Shown here piece after piece: positions 1 to 12,800 of a DNA stretch of 64,000 bases. The DNA comes from Cryptomeria japonica (taxonomy: Eukaryota; Streptophyta; Pinopsida; Cupressales; Cupressaceae). The stretch is taken from positions 108,954,406-109,018,405 of the forward strand of contig NC_081415.1 of NCBI RefSeq assembly GCF_030272615.1, in the 5' to 3' direction. Numbering within the stretch: the first letter of the stretch is position 1; every line of letters starts with the position of its first letter. The position numbers and the translations under genes were made by a program. The notes beneath the pieces are model-generated. The model was not told the origin of the DNA. It was given only the letters and a program-made list of their open reading frames with translations, and searched no databases.

Positions 1-1295
1 TTTCCATCAATATTGAAATTGGCACTCTTACCAAATAATTCACTAATTCTAGTAGCCTCTTATGAAAATATTGTGGATCAAGCGTTCTCCAAAAATTAGG
101 ATAGATGATAGACATGGTTTCTAATAGTTCCTCCTGAGGGAATCACTTTAAAACCTGTGTTGAAACCTCTTTTGCAATCTTCTATAAATTGGTTTTCATA
201 GAACTCACAATTTCATTGAAATCTTCCACTTTAACAAGTCCATCTCTCATTCTAGTAGACCACGCATTGGAACACATGCCATAGTAGAACATTGGTATCT
301 TGTTTCCACGAATAGGGACACATAACTCACCATGATCATTAAATCATAGATAATTATTAGCACGACCCAAATTTGTAATCTGATTCCATTTACTAAATGC
401 TTCATCATTGAATGGATAATCATTTAGCTATTGATTATAGATGCCCATGACAGTCATTCTATGTAGCGCAACATATTCTTGAACATACATAGTTCTCTCT
501 TGGGCTTGTTTAATAAGTGAATTCATTTGGTCCAATAGGGGGAGAATACCAGCCAAGGTTAATAGTGTCTTTACATTAGTTAACCTATGCAAAAGTGTAG
601 CACATTGAGCGTCTTTCCTTTGTTCATACATTAGACCAACTAGGGATCTATATTCTAAGAAAACTCATTCCACGGGTCCATGAATGGAGATCCATCTGGT
701 CTCAACATCCTTAAGTGTCTTGTTACCATTGGTTATTCCTTTAGAAAATTTTTGAAATTCTAAAAAAAGTTTGGGACTACAGTAGAAGTATGCATAGAGA
801 TCGTGAATTAGCTCATCAACTCTGGCTACCTCTTCATAATCACTGCAACTCCATTTGCTCCTACACACACCAGCTTTTTGTTAATTGTAAAGTCATCCAT
901 ACCAACAATTTCATTTAAAGATTTCTTAGCCAGTTCATACATACTTTGCGCATTGGTGTTGTCCATCTTAACAACATAGAGTAGATGAGGGTGCCAGACA
1001 TGATTCTAGATAGTATACACATGCATACACATCCAACAAGTATTGGCCACCACTGTAACTTCATCTATAGATAATGCAATATAGTTTGACTCCTTTACTT
1101 TTTCCCCTAGATCAGTTATTTCCACTTCAGCAAGACAACTCGCCAAATCCCATCCACTGTTTACTTACAATGAGTTGCAAGATATCTTGGAACACTAAGA
1201 AATCTTAATAATCTAGCAATATCAGAGTAGTCTGACATAGGACGACCTCTGCTCAAAAGATTAAAAAGCATAGCCCACTGAACAATTTTATATAT
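1..1295 (-). pseudogene. hAT-type transposase, central and C-terminal part (decayed)
   Basis: Reading the minus strand from 1295 downward gives segments typical of plant hAT-like (zinc finger 862-like) transposases. The order is a VQWAMLFNLLSRGRPMS segment near 1285-1225, then DEVTVVANTCW-like sequence near 1070, NEIVGMDDFTINKKLVCVGA near 925-860, and KDVETRWISIHGPVE near 715-665. Such proteins cut and paste DNA as nuclear dimers; the VETRW segment is the usual conserved Trp region. Frame changes and stops separate the pieces; the longest open runs are 428-631 and 665-868. The 3' end lies beyond base 1. The N-terminal part resumes at 2885 after a solo LTR. Family assignment is fairly sure from order and motifs; a domesticated host gene is unlikely given the breaks. 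Confidence 0.72.
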
Positions 1296-1300
1296 ATATG

Positions 1301-2884
1301 TGTAGACACCTAAAAATGGTCAAACGCTTGTGAGGTCATACTTTAACATTTGCGCATTGCCTCATTTTAGGTTTTTGCGTCGCATTAACATTTCTCCTAT
1401 GATTCGCACTTGATCTTTATCATTTGCGAGCATCGAGTCATTCTTCTGCATTCTTCAGTCATCTCGTCCTCAAATTTGGTCTTGTTGACAACACTATTCA
1501 GTCATGATTTTGGTCGATCTTACCCTGTCGCATCAATGTGCGTATTCATTTGTCATCATTTTGGACATCGTCAATCCTAATTAGGGTTTTGTGCTCCTGT
1601 CAATCTTATCAATCGTATCATCAATCTTATCATTTTTGGACATCGTCAATCCTAATTAGGGTTTTGTCCTCTTTTCAATCTTGTCATCATGCGATCAATT
1701 TGTCATCGATCGTTGTCATGTTCGATCTTGTCATTTTGCGATCGATTTGTCATCGATCGTGGTCATTTCCAATCTTTTCATCTTGCAATATATTTGTCAT
1801 CAATTCTTGTCCTTTTGTCAATCTTGTCATTTTGCGACCGATTTGTCATCGATCGTTATCTGTCTCAATTGTGTCAATTTGGATCAATTTGTCATTGTTC
1901 CTCGTCAATTGGCACATTTATCAATCAAATCATTTTGTCGCATTAGTCATTTATCAATTCAAAATCATGACATTAATTATCTTCAATCAAGACCTAATTG
2001 TCATTTTTGCATTTCTAATTCGTCTTCTAAGGTTTTATGATTTATTCATTTAACCTAATTTGTCATTTTCTTCCTTTAGGATTAATAAATTACTTATTTA
2101 TCCTAAGTCTTCTTATTACAATTAAATCTTTATTTAATTGGCTAATTATTCTTCCTCTTGTAAATTAATTAATAAATGACAAGTTGTTAATTAATTTACC
2201 TAATTTCTTCTAGTTCCTAATTTCCTATTTTTCCATCAATTTCTAATTCCTAATTGTCATCAATTTCAATTTTCTAATTTTCTTAATTTCTAATTTCTTT
2301 TCCCTCCTATTTCATCTCCTAATTCCATGGGAATGGCATGTCAATTTGTCATAAATTTGTCATAATTGATAATCAATCAATTTTGACATAGAATGTGTCA
2401 TAATTTGTCATCAATTATCAATCAATCAAATTGTGCATGGAAAGTGCATAATTTGTCATAATTTGTCATATTGATTTGCAATTTCCATTTGAATTTCATC
2501 ATGCTAATCTTGTCATTTATCCAATTCTTCTATAAATTGGATGATTTTCAATCAAAGCTAATCCCTAATCCCTAATCAGACTATCGAATTTACGCTTCTA
2601 GTACTCTTGAGCTTTTCATCAATGTCAATCTTGCTTTCAATTGTATGTACACTTGTAGGTGAGATCCACAAATTAATTTGAAGAGGAAAGAAGAACAATG
2701 GAGCCGCATGGAAGAAGCATCCAAATCGTCATCTGGTTTGCATGATCTTTGTGTTTGAATGCTGTGTTTTTATGTCTCTATTGAGTGTGCTTAGGATTAG
2801 ATCATTGCAATGTGTGATTGAGCTAATAATGAATAATATGTCCTTTTATATATTGCTTTGATGATTCCTAATTCCGATGCTACA
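1301..2884 (+). mobile_element. Solo LTR of a Ty3/Gypsy (Tat-like) retrotransposon
   Basis: The block begins TGTAG and ends CTACA, a perfect 5-bp inverted end with the canonical TG...CA. It is flanked by the direct repeat ATATG at 1296-1300 and 2885-2889, the expected 5-bp target duplication. Its first 19 bases, TGTAGACACCTAAAAATGG, closely resemble the LTR start of the complete element at 14,558-32,356 read on its own strand (TGTATACACATAAAAATGG), so the two families are related. No internal region is present, so it arose by LTR-LTR recombination. It interrupts the hAT transposase, whose frame continues on both sides. Open frames inside it (for example 1538-2053) are by-products of its internal repeats. 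Confidence 0.88.
1561..1935 (+). repeat. Tandem repeats inside the solo LTR (75-bp and about 48-bp units)
   Basis: The phrase ATCGTCAATCCTAATTAGGG starts near 1567 and again 75 bp later. Then TTTGTCATCGATCG or a close variant starts at 1699, 1746, 1793, 1842 and about 1888, a spacing of 46-49 bp. The unit is rich in TTGTCAT and in the palindrome ATCGAT. It is probably an LTR-internal enhancer-like or slippage-derived array; no function can be read from it. Confidence 0.75.
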
Positions 2885-3532
2885 ATATGTTTCATCCATA
2901 ACCTTTTGAAATTGAGCTTCAAGTGAACCCATGCATTTTCCTTTCTCCTTCTGATTTTATTTATTCACATTAAATTCCTCTGCATACTTGACATGCTTAC
3001 ATTATTCCTTGTTTTTCCATCTAACCACTGATACTTCCTTTTCGTCTATGGTTTGTTTCTCATAAACTTTTCCGATGTGCTTTTCTATTGTATCCAATTT
3101 TAGCTACAGTTTTTTGTCCTTACCATGTTTCCAAGTACAGATTGTACACAAGCATTCTACTGGAGGTTTTCCTTTCTCTGGATTTGGAACTGGCTCAATG
3201 AATGTGTACTTTGAACTCCAACTTATCTGAAATGAACTTGTCACATCCCACTCTTGCCAAATTTTTGTTCGCCCAATTTTTGTTGTCGATTTTTCTCCCC
3301 TCTTTTGTACATTGACAGGAGAAACATTACTGGTATCATTAGTAGTAGCATTACCACCATTGTTAGTAGCAGCATCATCGACATTATTAGCAGCACAATC
3401 ACCACCATTTACACCAATGTCTACGACATTGTCAGTAACAACATCACCGACACTGCCAGTAACAACGACATTGTTAGCAATAATATCATCGACATGTTGG
3501 CATTGCATGAAGATTGCATTAATGAAGTGTAG
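2885..3532 (-). pseudogene. hAT-type transposase, N-terminal zinc-finger part (decayed)
   Basis: The minus strand from 3532 to 2885 encodes an Asn/Val/Asp-rich low-complexity segment, then WQEWDVTSSFQISWSSKYTF, then CLCTIC...WKHGKDKKL, a stop at 3104, and then LKLDTIEKHIGKVYEKQ in the same frame. The C-x2-C pair followed by TIEKHIGK matches the BED-like finger that opens plant hAT-like transposases and binds the element ends. After two more stops the frame runs to the solo LTR boundary at 2884 and is picked up at 1295. The plus-strand open frames here (3254-3532, 3312-3563) are shadows of the low-complexity tract. Confidence 0.68.
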
Positions 3533-4892
3533 TGTTGTCATTGATGTCAATAGTAATCGATAATGGAGTTGTATTGCAACCGGTAGTGATGCAATAGTGA
3601 AATCGGTAGTAAAAAAGTGAATGAAATCGATATTTTTATTTTAAGCAGAGTGATCAACCGGTAACCCTAACCAGTTGATAGGCAGAACCCTAACTGATGG
3701 AGCTTGGAGAATCGGTTGTGTTGATTTATGATCAAATGGTGATCAGAGATGAAGATGCCACCTATGCATGATTTACATGATGAGTTTCAAAGTGGTTTTG
3801 ACGTGTGAAGATAACTATTTACCTTGGGAATGAGCAATGCATAGCATGAAGTGATAACCGCGTGATGAGTTATAGGATTCAATGTGAGGTGATCCATGAG
3901 TGGTTGATGTTGTTTAGAACAATGTGTAGTTGATTTCTATGTAATCCAACGGTTATGTTTGAACCGATATGTTTATAATCACTATGATATTTGTAGGTTT
4001 TGTGATGTGTTATCGACCTATTGAATTTCTATTTAAGGCTGATGAGTTGTTTGTATTTGTGTTTGAAATTTGGTTAAGTGTGGTAGTGTGATTGTTGCCG
4101 AACCAGAAGGAGTATGTTGTGAAGGAAGATAGGAGCAGAAAAGGATCTAACTAAGCAAGATAGTGCTATTACCATATCAACAAAGACCCTATTGTTCTCT
4201 AACCATTACAACAGTTAAATCCCCTAATAGGGTAAGCTTTAACAACCTTGGTGTTGTCTAAATCCTCTAACTAGGTGATCCATTAGCTTGGATATGAAAT
4301 CCTCTACCGAGGTTACTCCTAATAGGGCATTGCCTTTAACATGGTATTGTAGTCAATCCCTTAACTGGGTGGTCCCTAACCGGAATTGTTATTAACAGGA
4401 CATTATTGTATAAGCTTCTAACAAGGCTTGGCTCCTAACAGGGTGAACTTCAGAAGAGTTCAAAATACTTGTGATTATTTATCCCTAACCTGGTTTTTCC
4501 CATTTGGGTTTCCACGTGAAAAATCATTGTGTCAAGTGGTGAATGATTTTGTGGATATATTTTGATATGGTTGATATGATTAACTGGTAAAGCCACTTAG
4601 ATATGTTTAGATGACCAAAGTGATCTGAAATGAGCTATTACTAATGTTAGTAAAGTGATTTAATGATTTGGTTAAATGGTATTTGAGTGTTAGATCTGTT
4701 ACATTGTATCATTGATGTTTCGGTCAACCGGTAAAGTTTGATTGTGCAGTTATAGTTTTTGATATGATAACTAAACCGGTTAGTTTAGCAAGTTGTTTAT
4801 GAGTTGGGATTAAGCTTGGTGAAAGTTTATTATATTTTCTATCTATTGATTCACCCCCCCACTCCTCTTAGTAGTTGATCGGATCCTTATCA
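3533..4892 (+). mobile_element. Probable solo LTR or LTR fragment (Copia/SIRE-like style)
   Basis: The left edge TGTTGTCATTGATGTCAA and the right edge, a C-run (CACCCCCCCC) followed by CTCTTAGTAGTTGATCGGATC and CTTATCA, have the look of long plant LTRs that precede an ATTGGTATCAGAG primer site. No primer site follows, so an internal region is absent. The block is rich in CCGGT and in CCTAAC/AGGG motifs (4150-4500). It separates two pieces of the hAT transposase N-terminus (2885-3532 and 4893-5113), which supports insertion. I could not find a matching target duplication: the 5 bases before 3533 are TGTAG and those after 4892 are TTTCA. The exact ends are therefore uncertain. Confidence 0.55.
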
Positions 4893-5113
4893 TTTCATCA
4901 TATTATCATGACGTTGTCAACCAAGTCGATTGTTTTAGTTTGGCTACTCTGGGTACCCATTGGAACATTCTTTGCGACAGAGCCAGAGGCATCAGGTGCA
5001 AGTGCTGATTTTGTAGCTCTGCTTGATCGAGTGCCAAATTATGACCTTATATTATTATTTCTGTGTTTGGATGGCCTCCCTCTGTCACTTTCAGGAGTCC
5101 TGCCACTCGACAT
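4893..5113 (-). pseudogene. hAT-type transposase, extreme N-terminus
   Basis: The minus strand from 5113 reads MSSGRTPESDRGRPSKHRNN followed by a stop at residue 25, then a Ser/Thr/Ala-rich stretch ending SQTKTIDLVDNVMII. The RGRP core is AT-hook-like and basic N-termini are common in these transposases. The direction and position, directly upstream of the zinc-finger piece once the LTR block is removed, make it the likely start of the same gene. The plus-strand frame 4875-5123 is its antisense shadow. Confidence 0.5.
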
Positions 5114-7080
5114 CTTTTACTAACAAAAACTGCAAGAAGGAATTTGATTCCTACAGGCTACAAAATAGTGTAACAGATAAAAAGAGGGAAAAATAAAATA
5201 GATAAAATTTGTATCTTTTTGTAACAATGCATGCTATGTAAATAATAACATATTAAAATGGAAAAAAACTAGGCCATAATAGCTAAGTTGCAAGAAAATT
5301 CTGAAATCAAAATGACAAACACAGAGACACTAACAACTCAAAATGGCAAAAACTAACATGAATCTTATATCCTTTGTCACTTACCATTAGTTTCACACTG
5401 ACGGGGTCCATCAACAACTCAACATCTAAATAATTCCTTAGCAACTTGTGTCCAGAGAAGAGCATGTGGATTCTAGAAGTGCAGACTGATCCGAACACGG
5501 TGTAAACTATAAAATGTCACCTTCTCATGTATTTATATGAAACAAATTTGGCGAATTACACATCATTCTACAATTGGGATCGATTAAGGTGGTGCAATTT
5601 TAAATTTGAAGGTGAATTATGGAGTTGGCATTAACATTCAATACTAGTGAGGGCGAATTGGGGTTGGCCTCAAGAACAAAATAATTAATGTTATTGGCTA
5701 TATGGCCCCTCGAAAATTAAAAATTTCTTTGTCGATATTGGTGAATGCATATGTTTTCATTGAGGGTTTCTTGCATTCGTCCAAAAACTTTGGGGCGAAA
5801 TTACGACTAATAATTTTTCAAGCCGTGTATGATTTGGTGGTGAACAAACCATGTTTGAAAAATAATGTCCAACCAAAAGGTGGCAAAAAAAGGGCCATGG
5901 ACAAATTTTGCATGAACACGAGGTGATCCGATCACTCTTATAACGACTTTATTCAACAAATTCCCAATGAAATTGACCTACACAATTCGTCGATTGGCGA
6001 ATACTCGCCACTAAAAATCTGCCGGTATGGTCTTGTTTGGTTTGGTGTGATGGAAGTTGTATAATTGTGGTTATGTCTCTTTATTGTTTGAATGTTTTGT
6101 ATATTTGTGATGACATCCTCTAATGTCTTACAACTTAAACTTGTAATATGTACAAAGGGTAGTGTCATATGCATCTTGGGGACTTTCCTTGAGGGGTTTT
6201 GAACAGTGGAATTTTGTTGTTGCAAGTCAAGTCCCAAAAAGATTTGGTAAATATAAGAGATTGAGTACCTTTAAAAATGTGCATATGTAGATAAAATATG
6301 AATATGATATGCTTATGTAAAAAGTAAATTAATGACTTCTGATTGAACTTCTTGATTCCTATTACTAATTAATTCTTTTAATTGTTCTTGGTGTGTGTGA
6401 TCACACATTTTTATGTGTTGATGTGTGCTACATCATTTTTTCATCCAATCAATTCCTTCATTTAATAACCATTAGAATTATGATCATTTGGACACTAGAG
6501 GGAATAGATATGTGAAGTGAGGTGAAAAATTAAAAAGATTAAAATAGAAAAAGTAACTTTTTTCATCACAAATGTTACCATATATAGTGGTGTCTAAGGT
6601 AATTAGATAATATAGAGTGAAGAAGAACGTAATGTTCAAGTGTTAAAGGGGTTAAGTTTGACACATAGTGGGAGTTTAGGGACAATCAATTAACCAAATA
6701 ACTATAAATAATCCTTATTGTGAATACTAAAAAAAAGTCAAGTAGGTGATATTTTTCATTGTGTCAAATTATGTGATGTTTCATAAGGATTCAATAGCAT
6801 AGCTTTTAAGAGTTTGAAGTGAATTGAGGATCTTTGATGGCTTGTAGATGAGAATAGCTATCTAGGCTGAACACAAAAGGTTCAAGACTAGTAGGAAAGA
6901 AATATGAGAGATTTCAAGGTAAGAAGGAAAATGGTCTCTATCATTTCCCTCATAAAAATATTTCCTTCCATCAAACTTTGAATAGAAATTTTAGGGTTAT
7001 TAGAAACTATCTATTGTAGAACAAAACTAGAAATTTTCATAATCCCTCTAGTGGCAGGGGCCCTTGTTCCTTCCCTAATA
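5114..7080. other. Unassigned AT-rich stretch
   Basis: No protein family was recognised. Two short open frames (5702-5926 plus, 74 codons; 5953-6237 minus, 94 codons) resemble nothing I know and have no start or splice context that supports them. The stretch from 5200 to 5520 could hold upstream sequence of the hAT element. From 6300 to 7000 the DNA is AT-rich with no repeat visible to me. The left part of LINE-A probably begins near the right end. Confidence 0.5.
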
Positions 7081-7114
7081 ACATTTCGATTTTCCCACTT
7101 GGTTACTCTGGAAA

Positions 7115-9800
7115 AATGTTTAATTCTCCCCTAGCAAAGAAGGCCTGGTTGTTTGAGCACTAGAGGACATTCAAATCTAAGTATAAGATTTTGAATTTAC
7201 ATAGAGACAACTGGAAGATGACAAGCCCACAATTTGGGAAACTCCCAAATCACTTCTCCCAGGGTCAGGAGCTCAGGAAATTGCAGACATCCTATTTACA
7301 TTTGACATTTATAAATAACATCCCTTTGTATCAGAAGCACAAATCGTATAGATCATTTGATGTTGGATTTAGAAATTCGGGGGTCAAAATTTAGTATCAT
7401 ATGGGAGATCAAATAGGGTATTCTGAAAGATATAAGTTCAATAAAAGAAGATGGAGTTAAAAATATTTTAACTTCTCCAATATCCAACCTAAAGATGGGA
7501 AAAATAAAATGTTAACCTGAATGGATAAAGGAAAAGCTACAGTGGAAGAGGAAGGAGAAGCATCAATGGACAAAGGAAAAGCTATAACGGGAAAGGAAGG
7601 AGAAGCATCAACTTTACTATTTGAAGAGGTTAGGTTCTCCTCATCACAATCATAGGTAGAATGTTGAGAGAAGGAATCCAAAAAGGAATCAAGGTTGGAA
7701 GCTGAAGAAAGGGATTTTGGGGTGAATGTTACCTTTCTAGAATCAACTCTTTCTCCTCAGATAGCAAAATTTCATCAAATAGATTTAATATGTAAGTTTT
7801 GGCAACTATCATTAAACAATTTTCTTTTTTCAGTGGGCTTCTAAAAATTGAGTTGGGGTAACTAAGGTTTTTCTAAAAGATAAGGGCAATGGTTTCTTCA
7901 TCTCTTTGTTTGATTCTAAAGAAAATAGAGAGAAATTTTATAATACTAAATCTTGGTTTTATACAATTTTTGGGTTACATGTGCAATCATGGCAACCTAA
8001 CTTTGATTTGAACCCTATCAAGAATTAAATTTATTCCCTTTTGGATTCAATTCCAAAGCCTCCCATTAGAATACAAAGAAATGGAGATATTAGAGATTCT
8101 AGCTAACATTTTGGGCATTTTCTCAAAGGTGGACTTAGCCTTTTTTTAAAACCCTGACCTTCCAGTAAGAATCTGCTTGCTCATGGACACTACAAATAAA
8201 ATTATTTCTTTTATCAAGATTACTTCAAAATATGATAATTAGATCAGAAGGTGTCCTTCGAAGAACCCTCCTTGGACTATTGGAATTTCCATCTAACATA
8301 TCATCTATCTGTTCTTGCCCAGACTATGGTAGTATTGCTGATTTGGAAACCTTCTTTCCAAATGTAGTGGAAGAGTGTCCTTCCTCTCTTAATCTTTTCA
8401 TAGAGGAAAAATCTCTCTCAATAGTTTTGTTCCCAGAATTATCCCTTAATCGGTCTTAAAAAGATTATCATTTCACACCTAGTGGTAGTCTAGATCCTTA
8501 TGGGAGTAAGGGCCCTTTGAAGGACATAGAAGAAATTTTTCAGGGTTGGATTGAGGAACTCTAAGAAAAGATTATAATAGAAATTGTAGATCAAGTTCTT
8601 GATGAAGATCAGGAGATAAGAGGGCATGAAAGTGGTGAGAGTTAGATGATGACCTCTTAGCTAGAACTTTTAGAATTTCCACAGAGTCCCAATGGGAAAA
8701 TTCTTTTAGAGTTTGGGAGAAGTCAAATCTTGGTTTCCCCTCTAGTTATTAAAAAAATGTGAGTTCCCGTTTCCTAATTTGTGTTCCTTAATTTATCAAA
8801 TAGATTGATGGGTAATGGTAGGGAGAATGTTGATACCTCTCTATGAGGATTCAAGAGTAAATTAGGATAAGGAATTAATAATTATGAAATACATTAATCC
8901 TTGTCCAAGATTGATGGATTCTTCAAAGATTAATACTGTTAGTTTGCATATGGAAAACAAAGCCTCAGAGCAAGTAAAGTTAGCTCAAAATCTAGGGTTG
9001 TAAGTGGTAAAAATGGGAAGAGACTTCCTATATCAATTAAGCCAAAAGGATATCAAAAACATGGCTCGCATATATTGTGGATTTTTTTCAAAATTCAAAG
9101 AAAATGCTACAATTTTAAGGATTGAAATGGATCATGTTGTGTCCAAAGATACAAATTCACCTGCAAAGAACTTTAATAACTTTGAAAAATATTTCTTGAT
9201 AGAAGATTTTTCCACTCCACCAAAATCCAAAAGAGGCAGACCTCTAGATAGTTCTAAAAATTCAATACCAAAGATCAAATGGGTATTATTATGTGATTGA
9301 AAGTTTAAAGATAGAAAGAAGAAGACCAGTTAGACCTATGGGGAAATGAAATATCAAAGGTTCTTAATCTATGCCAACAAAGAAATCTATGGTGTTGTCT
9401 TTAGTATCTTCTAGGGATAACGAAGAGTGGATTACTCCCAAACCAAATTATTTTCCTCCCCAAAATGATGATGTCTTAGATTCTGAAACCCCTCTCATTT
9501 AACTAGAGAATTGACTATTGTGTGTGATTTTTAAGGATTTTTTAAACCTCGCAAAGGGGAATCAAAGGATTCATGGTTTAAAAAACAAGATTTAATAAAA
9601 AAAAATTGAATATGGAGGATTCAACAGAAGATGAGAGTGAAAATTTTGACTTAAATCCTCTACTTTTGAATATCCCAACAGATTTCAGTGAAAAGGAATC
9701 ACTAGGTCTTCTAAAGTGCCATTTTAGAAAACTCAAACCTGGCCATGGTCAACCGCCAGAGAGTAAAAGAGGAAGAAAATCTTAAACGGTCTTAAGAACA
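7115..9800 (+). pseudogene. LINE-A ORF1 (DUF4283-type nucleic-acid-binding protein), broken
   Basis: ORF1 of plant L1 elements binds the RNA and chaperones it. Near 7740-7860 the plus strand reads NVTFLESTLSPQIAKFHQID and, after a frame change, KVFLKDKGNGFFISLFDS and NTKSWFYTIFGLHVQSWQPN (to about 8010). This is the usual core with its aromatic W-F...W-P-N-F-D pattern. Upstream (7115-7680) lies a Lys/Glu-rich linker with a 45-bp internal duplication coding MDKGKA...KEGEAS twice. Downstream is an open run at 9004-9300 containing an AT-hook-like KRGRP. ORF2 begins about 80 bases after the last ORF1-like residues. The CCHC knuckle expected near the end was not found, and several stops break the frame. 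Confidence 0.6.
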
Positions 9801-9880
9801 TTGGATGGAGAAGACATAAATCAAGAAAAAATTATAACCCTTTGGAGCAGATGGAAGGGGATTCTCCCCACCAAGGATTG

Positions 9881-12800
9881 ATGAAGATTATTTTATGAAA
9901 TGTAAGGGGTTTGAATGCCCTAAAAAGGAAATTATTGGTTTGGCATTGTATAAAAGTCTCAATATCAGATGTAGTTCTGCTTCAGGAAACAAAATTGAAC
10001 AAAGACCAAATTTTTTGTTTTCACAAAAAAATTGGGATTTTGGGAAGTAGAGTCGGTGGAGGCTTTGGGTTTAGCTGAAGGATTGGCTTTCTTATGAAAT
10101 CCAAGGAAAATAAAATTCTCCCACTATTCCTCAAATAGTAATTGGATAACAAGCTTTCTCTTTATCTTTCAAGAAGACATAAAAAAATCAATATTCAATT
10201 TTTATGGACCAATGCAAAATAATATGAAGGTGGCATTATAGAGGGATTTGGATATGACCTTACAAATTGTATCTCAAAATAATGTGGTGCTAGGAGGAGA
10301 TTTCAATGCTATTCTATATCTCTTTGAGAAGTTTGGAGGAATTCAGAAGGAGACATAGTCCCAAATCGATTTCTGAGACTGGGTTGCAAGAAACAATCTG
10401 TTGGATATAGCTATGGAAAATGAAGTTTATACTTGGAATAATAGAAGATTGGGATTTATCTATATAGTGGAGAAGTTAGACATTTTTTTCTTTTAAGGGG
10501 ACCTTTTCAATTGGGCTTTTTTTCTTTGAATTCTTTGATCATGCCAATCTCAAGGTCTGATCATTATCCAATTCAAGCTCTCAGGGGACAAGAAACCCTC
10601 TAACTATCCATTTAAATTTAAAAAAATGTGGATGAGGGATCAAGAATTTTTTCAATTAATTGAAACGTGGTGGAGTGAAGCAATATTTAATGGATCAAAT
10701 TTTTTTAGCTTTATTTCAAAATTAAAGAAGATCAAACAAAATCTTCTTATATGGAATACAATTTAAAAAAAATATATTTTTCAAGAAAAGGTAAGAGTGG
10801 AAAAAGAAATGGAGAAATTAAATTTAGAAGTGCTAGAGTAGGGGATGGATCAAAACAACTTGTTAAAGGAGAAAGAGCTTCTTTAGCTCCATGAAGAAAT
10901 TTTAGCGAAAGAGGAAACCTTTTGGAGGCAAAAATATAGAGATGTGTGGCTTTCAGAGGGAGATGGAAATTCAAAGTTTTTCCATAATTTAATGCTTAAT
11001 TGCAAATTTTCCAACCAAGAATTTGAGAATTCTCTCAATCAACTTCACCCAAATAAGTCTCTAGGGATAAATGGATTCCTTGCTTGTTTTTTCCAAAAAT
11101 GCAAGCACATCTTAGGGGAGGAGCTAACTGAAGATTTAGAGGCAACAAGAAATTTAGGAATATTTCTAAAAGATAAATAATACATTTATTTCTCTAATCT
11201 GTAAGAGAGAGAAGTTTCTCAATTTGGAGGATTTCAGGCCAATTTCACTATGCAACACCATTTATAAGATCTTTTTCCAAAGTCTTAGCAAATAGATTGA
11301 AGAGAGTTCTTTGACTTATTATATCAGAAGAACAAACAAGATTTGTTTTGGGGAGATCTATCTTGGATAGAGTGATCATCACTCAAGAAACAATTCACTC
11401 CTTTCAAATTAACAAGCAACCAAGCATGCTCATAAAGTTGGATATCAGTAAGGCATATGATAAAGTAGATTGGAGGTTTTATGTAAATGTTTAGAGGTAT
11501 TTGGTTTCTCCAAAATGTGGAATAATTTGATTTTTTTAATTGCATTTCAACCCCATGTTTTTCAATAATCATAATGGATCTCCTCATGGATTCTTCGATT
11601 CTCCTAGAGGTCTTTGGTAGGGGGATCCAATCTCTCCCTTCCTTTTCATTATAATGGTAAAATCTCTAGGCAGAACCTTCAATAAATATCAACAGACTGG
11701 TCTAATTAGAGGAATAAAGATCGCTTATTCAATTAAGGCGGTTACTCATCAACAATTTGCAAATGATATTATGCTTTTTGGTCAAGCTCATAAAAGAAAA
11801 ACAATCATATTCAATAAAATTATTCATATATATGCTTTAGCTTCTCGTCAATAGGCAAATCAAGAAAAATCAAAGGTCTTTTTCTTTAACGCAAAACGAA
11901 GGATTGAGCTTCAAATTATTGCCTAGTTGTGTTTTAAGAAAGGGAAACTACCTTGTCTTTATTTGGGTTTGCCCTTTGACAAAGGTATAAGATCTTGGAA
12001 AACAAAAGGATTTCTTGTAAATGAAGAATCATTAGGTTAAAGGTAGTCCTTTCAGCTATTCCTATTTATCTTATGTCTTGTCTTTCCATTTCAATTGGAG
12101 CTAATTAAAATTTAGTAAAGAAAATGAGATCCTTTTTTTAGCAAGGAATGGCTGAAAAAAGAAAAATGTCCTTGATAGCTTGGGATAAGATTTGGGGGGG
12201 AGGAGGGGGGCGCAGTTTGAAGAATCAACTATGGCAAAATAAAGATTTAAGAGCAAAACTAGTTTGGAAAATTTATAAGGACTCTAATTAGAAATGGGAA
12301 AGAATTTTTAAAGGAAAATATCTAGAGGATATGAGCATTGAAGGTATTTTTAGAACACAAAATACCCCAAAAGGATAAAGGGTATGTAATTTCATTCCGA
12401 AATATAGGGAACTTATCATAGATCAAATTTCATGGAATGTGAAAGATGAAGGGAAAGCTCTCTTTTGGTCGGATTCATGGGGTGGGTATCAGACTATAGA
12501 TAAAGAGATGGGACAAAACAACTTAAAAACCCTTTCAAAAGCTAGGTGGGGAATTTTTGTGAGAGACAACATTGAATTGGAAAAATATAATCATCCTATG
12601 GGGTGGAAATGGATTTTTTTTTAGGATCTTCTAGTAGATAGAGAAAAAATTAAAACTTTAGTGGAAATTCTTCAAAAGAGATCTCTGGTATTAAAAGAAG
12701 GATCAGATTCAATCATTTGGATTGGAGCTAATTCAAGAAATTATAACTTAGAAGATGGATACAAAGCAATAATTGATAAGCAATATTTTGTCAAAATCAA

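Noticed and set aside
1538-2053. Open frame of 171 codons in the solo LTR
   Set aside because: It is a low-complexity product of the 48-bp and 75-bp repeats, and overlapping frames are open for the same reason.
2553-2575. Telomere-like CCCTAA repeats
   Set aside because: Only two or three imperfect TCCCTAA units are present, inside an LTR.
3254-3563. Plus-strand Ser/Thr/Ile-rich frames
   Set aside because: They are shadows of the Asn/Val-rich N-terminal segment of the hAT transposase on the minus strand.
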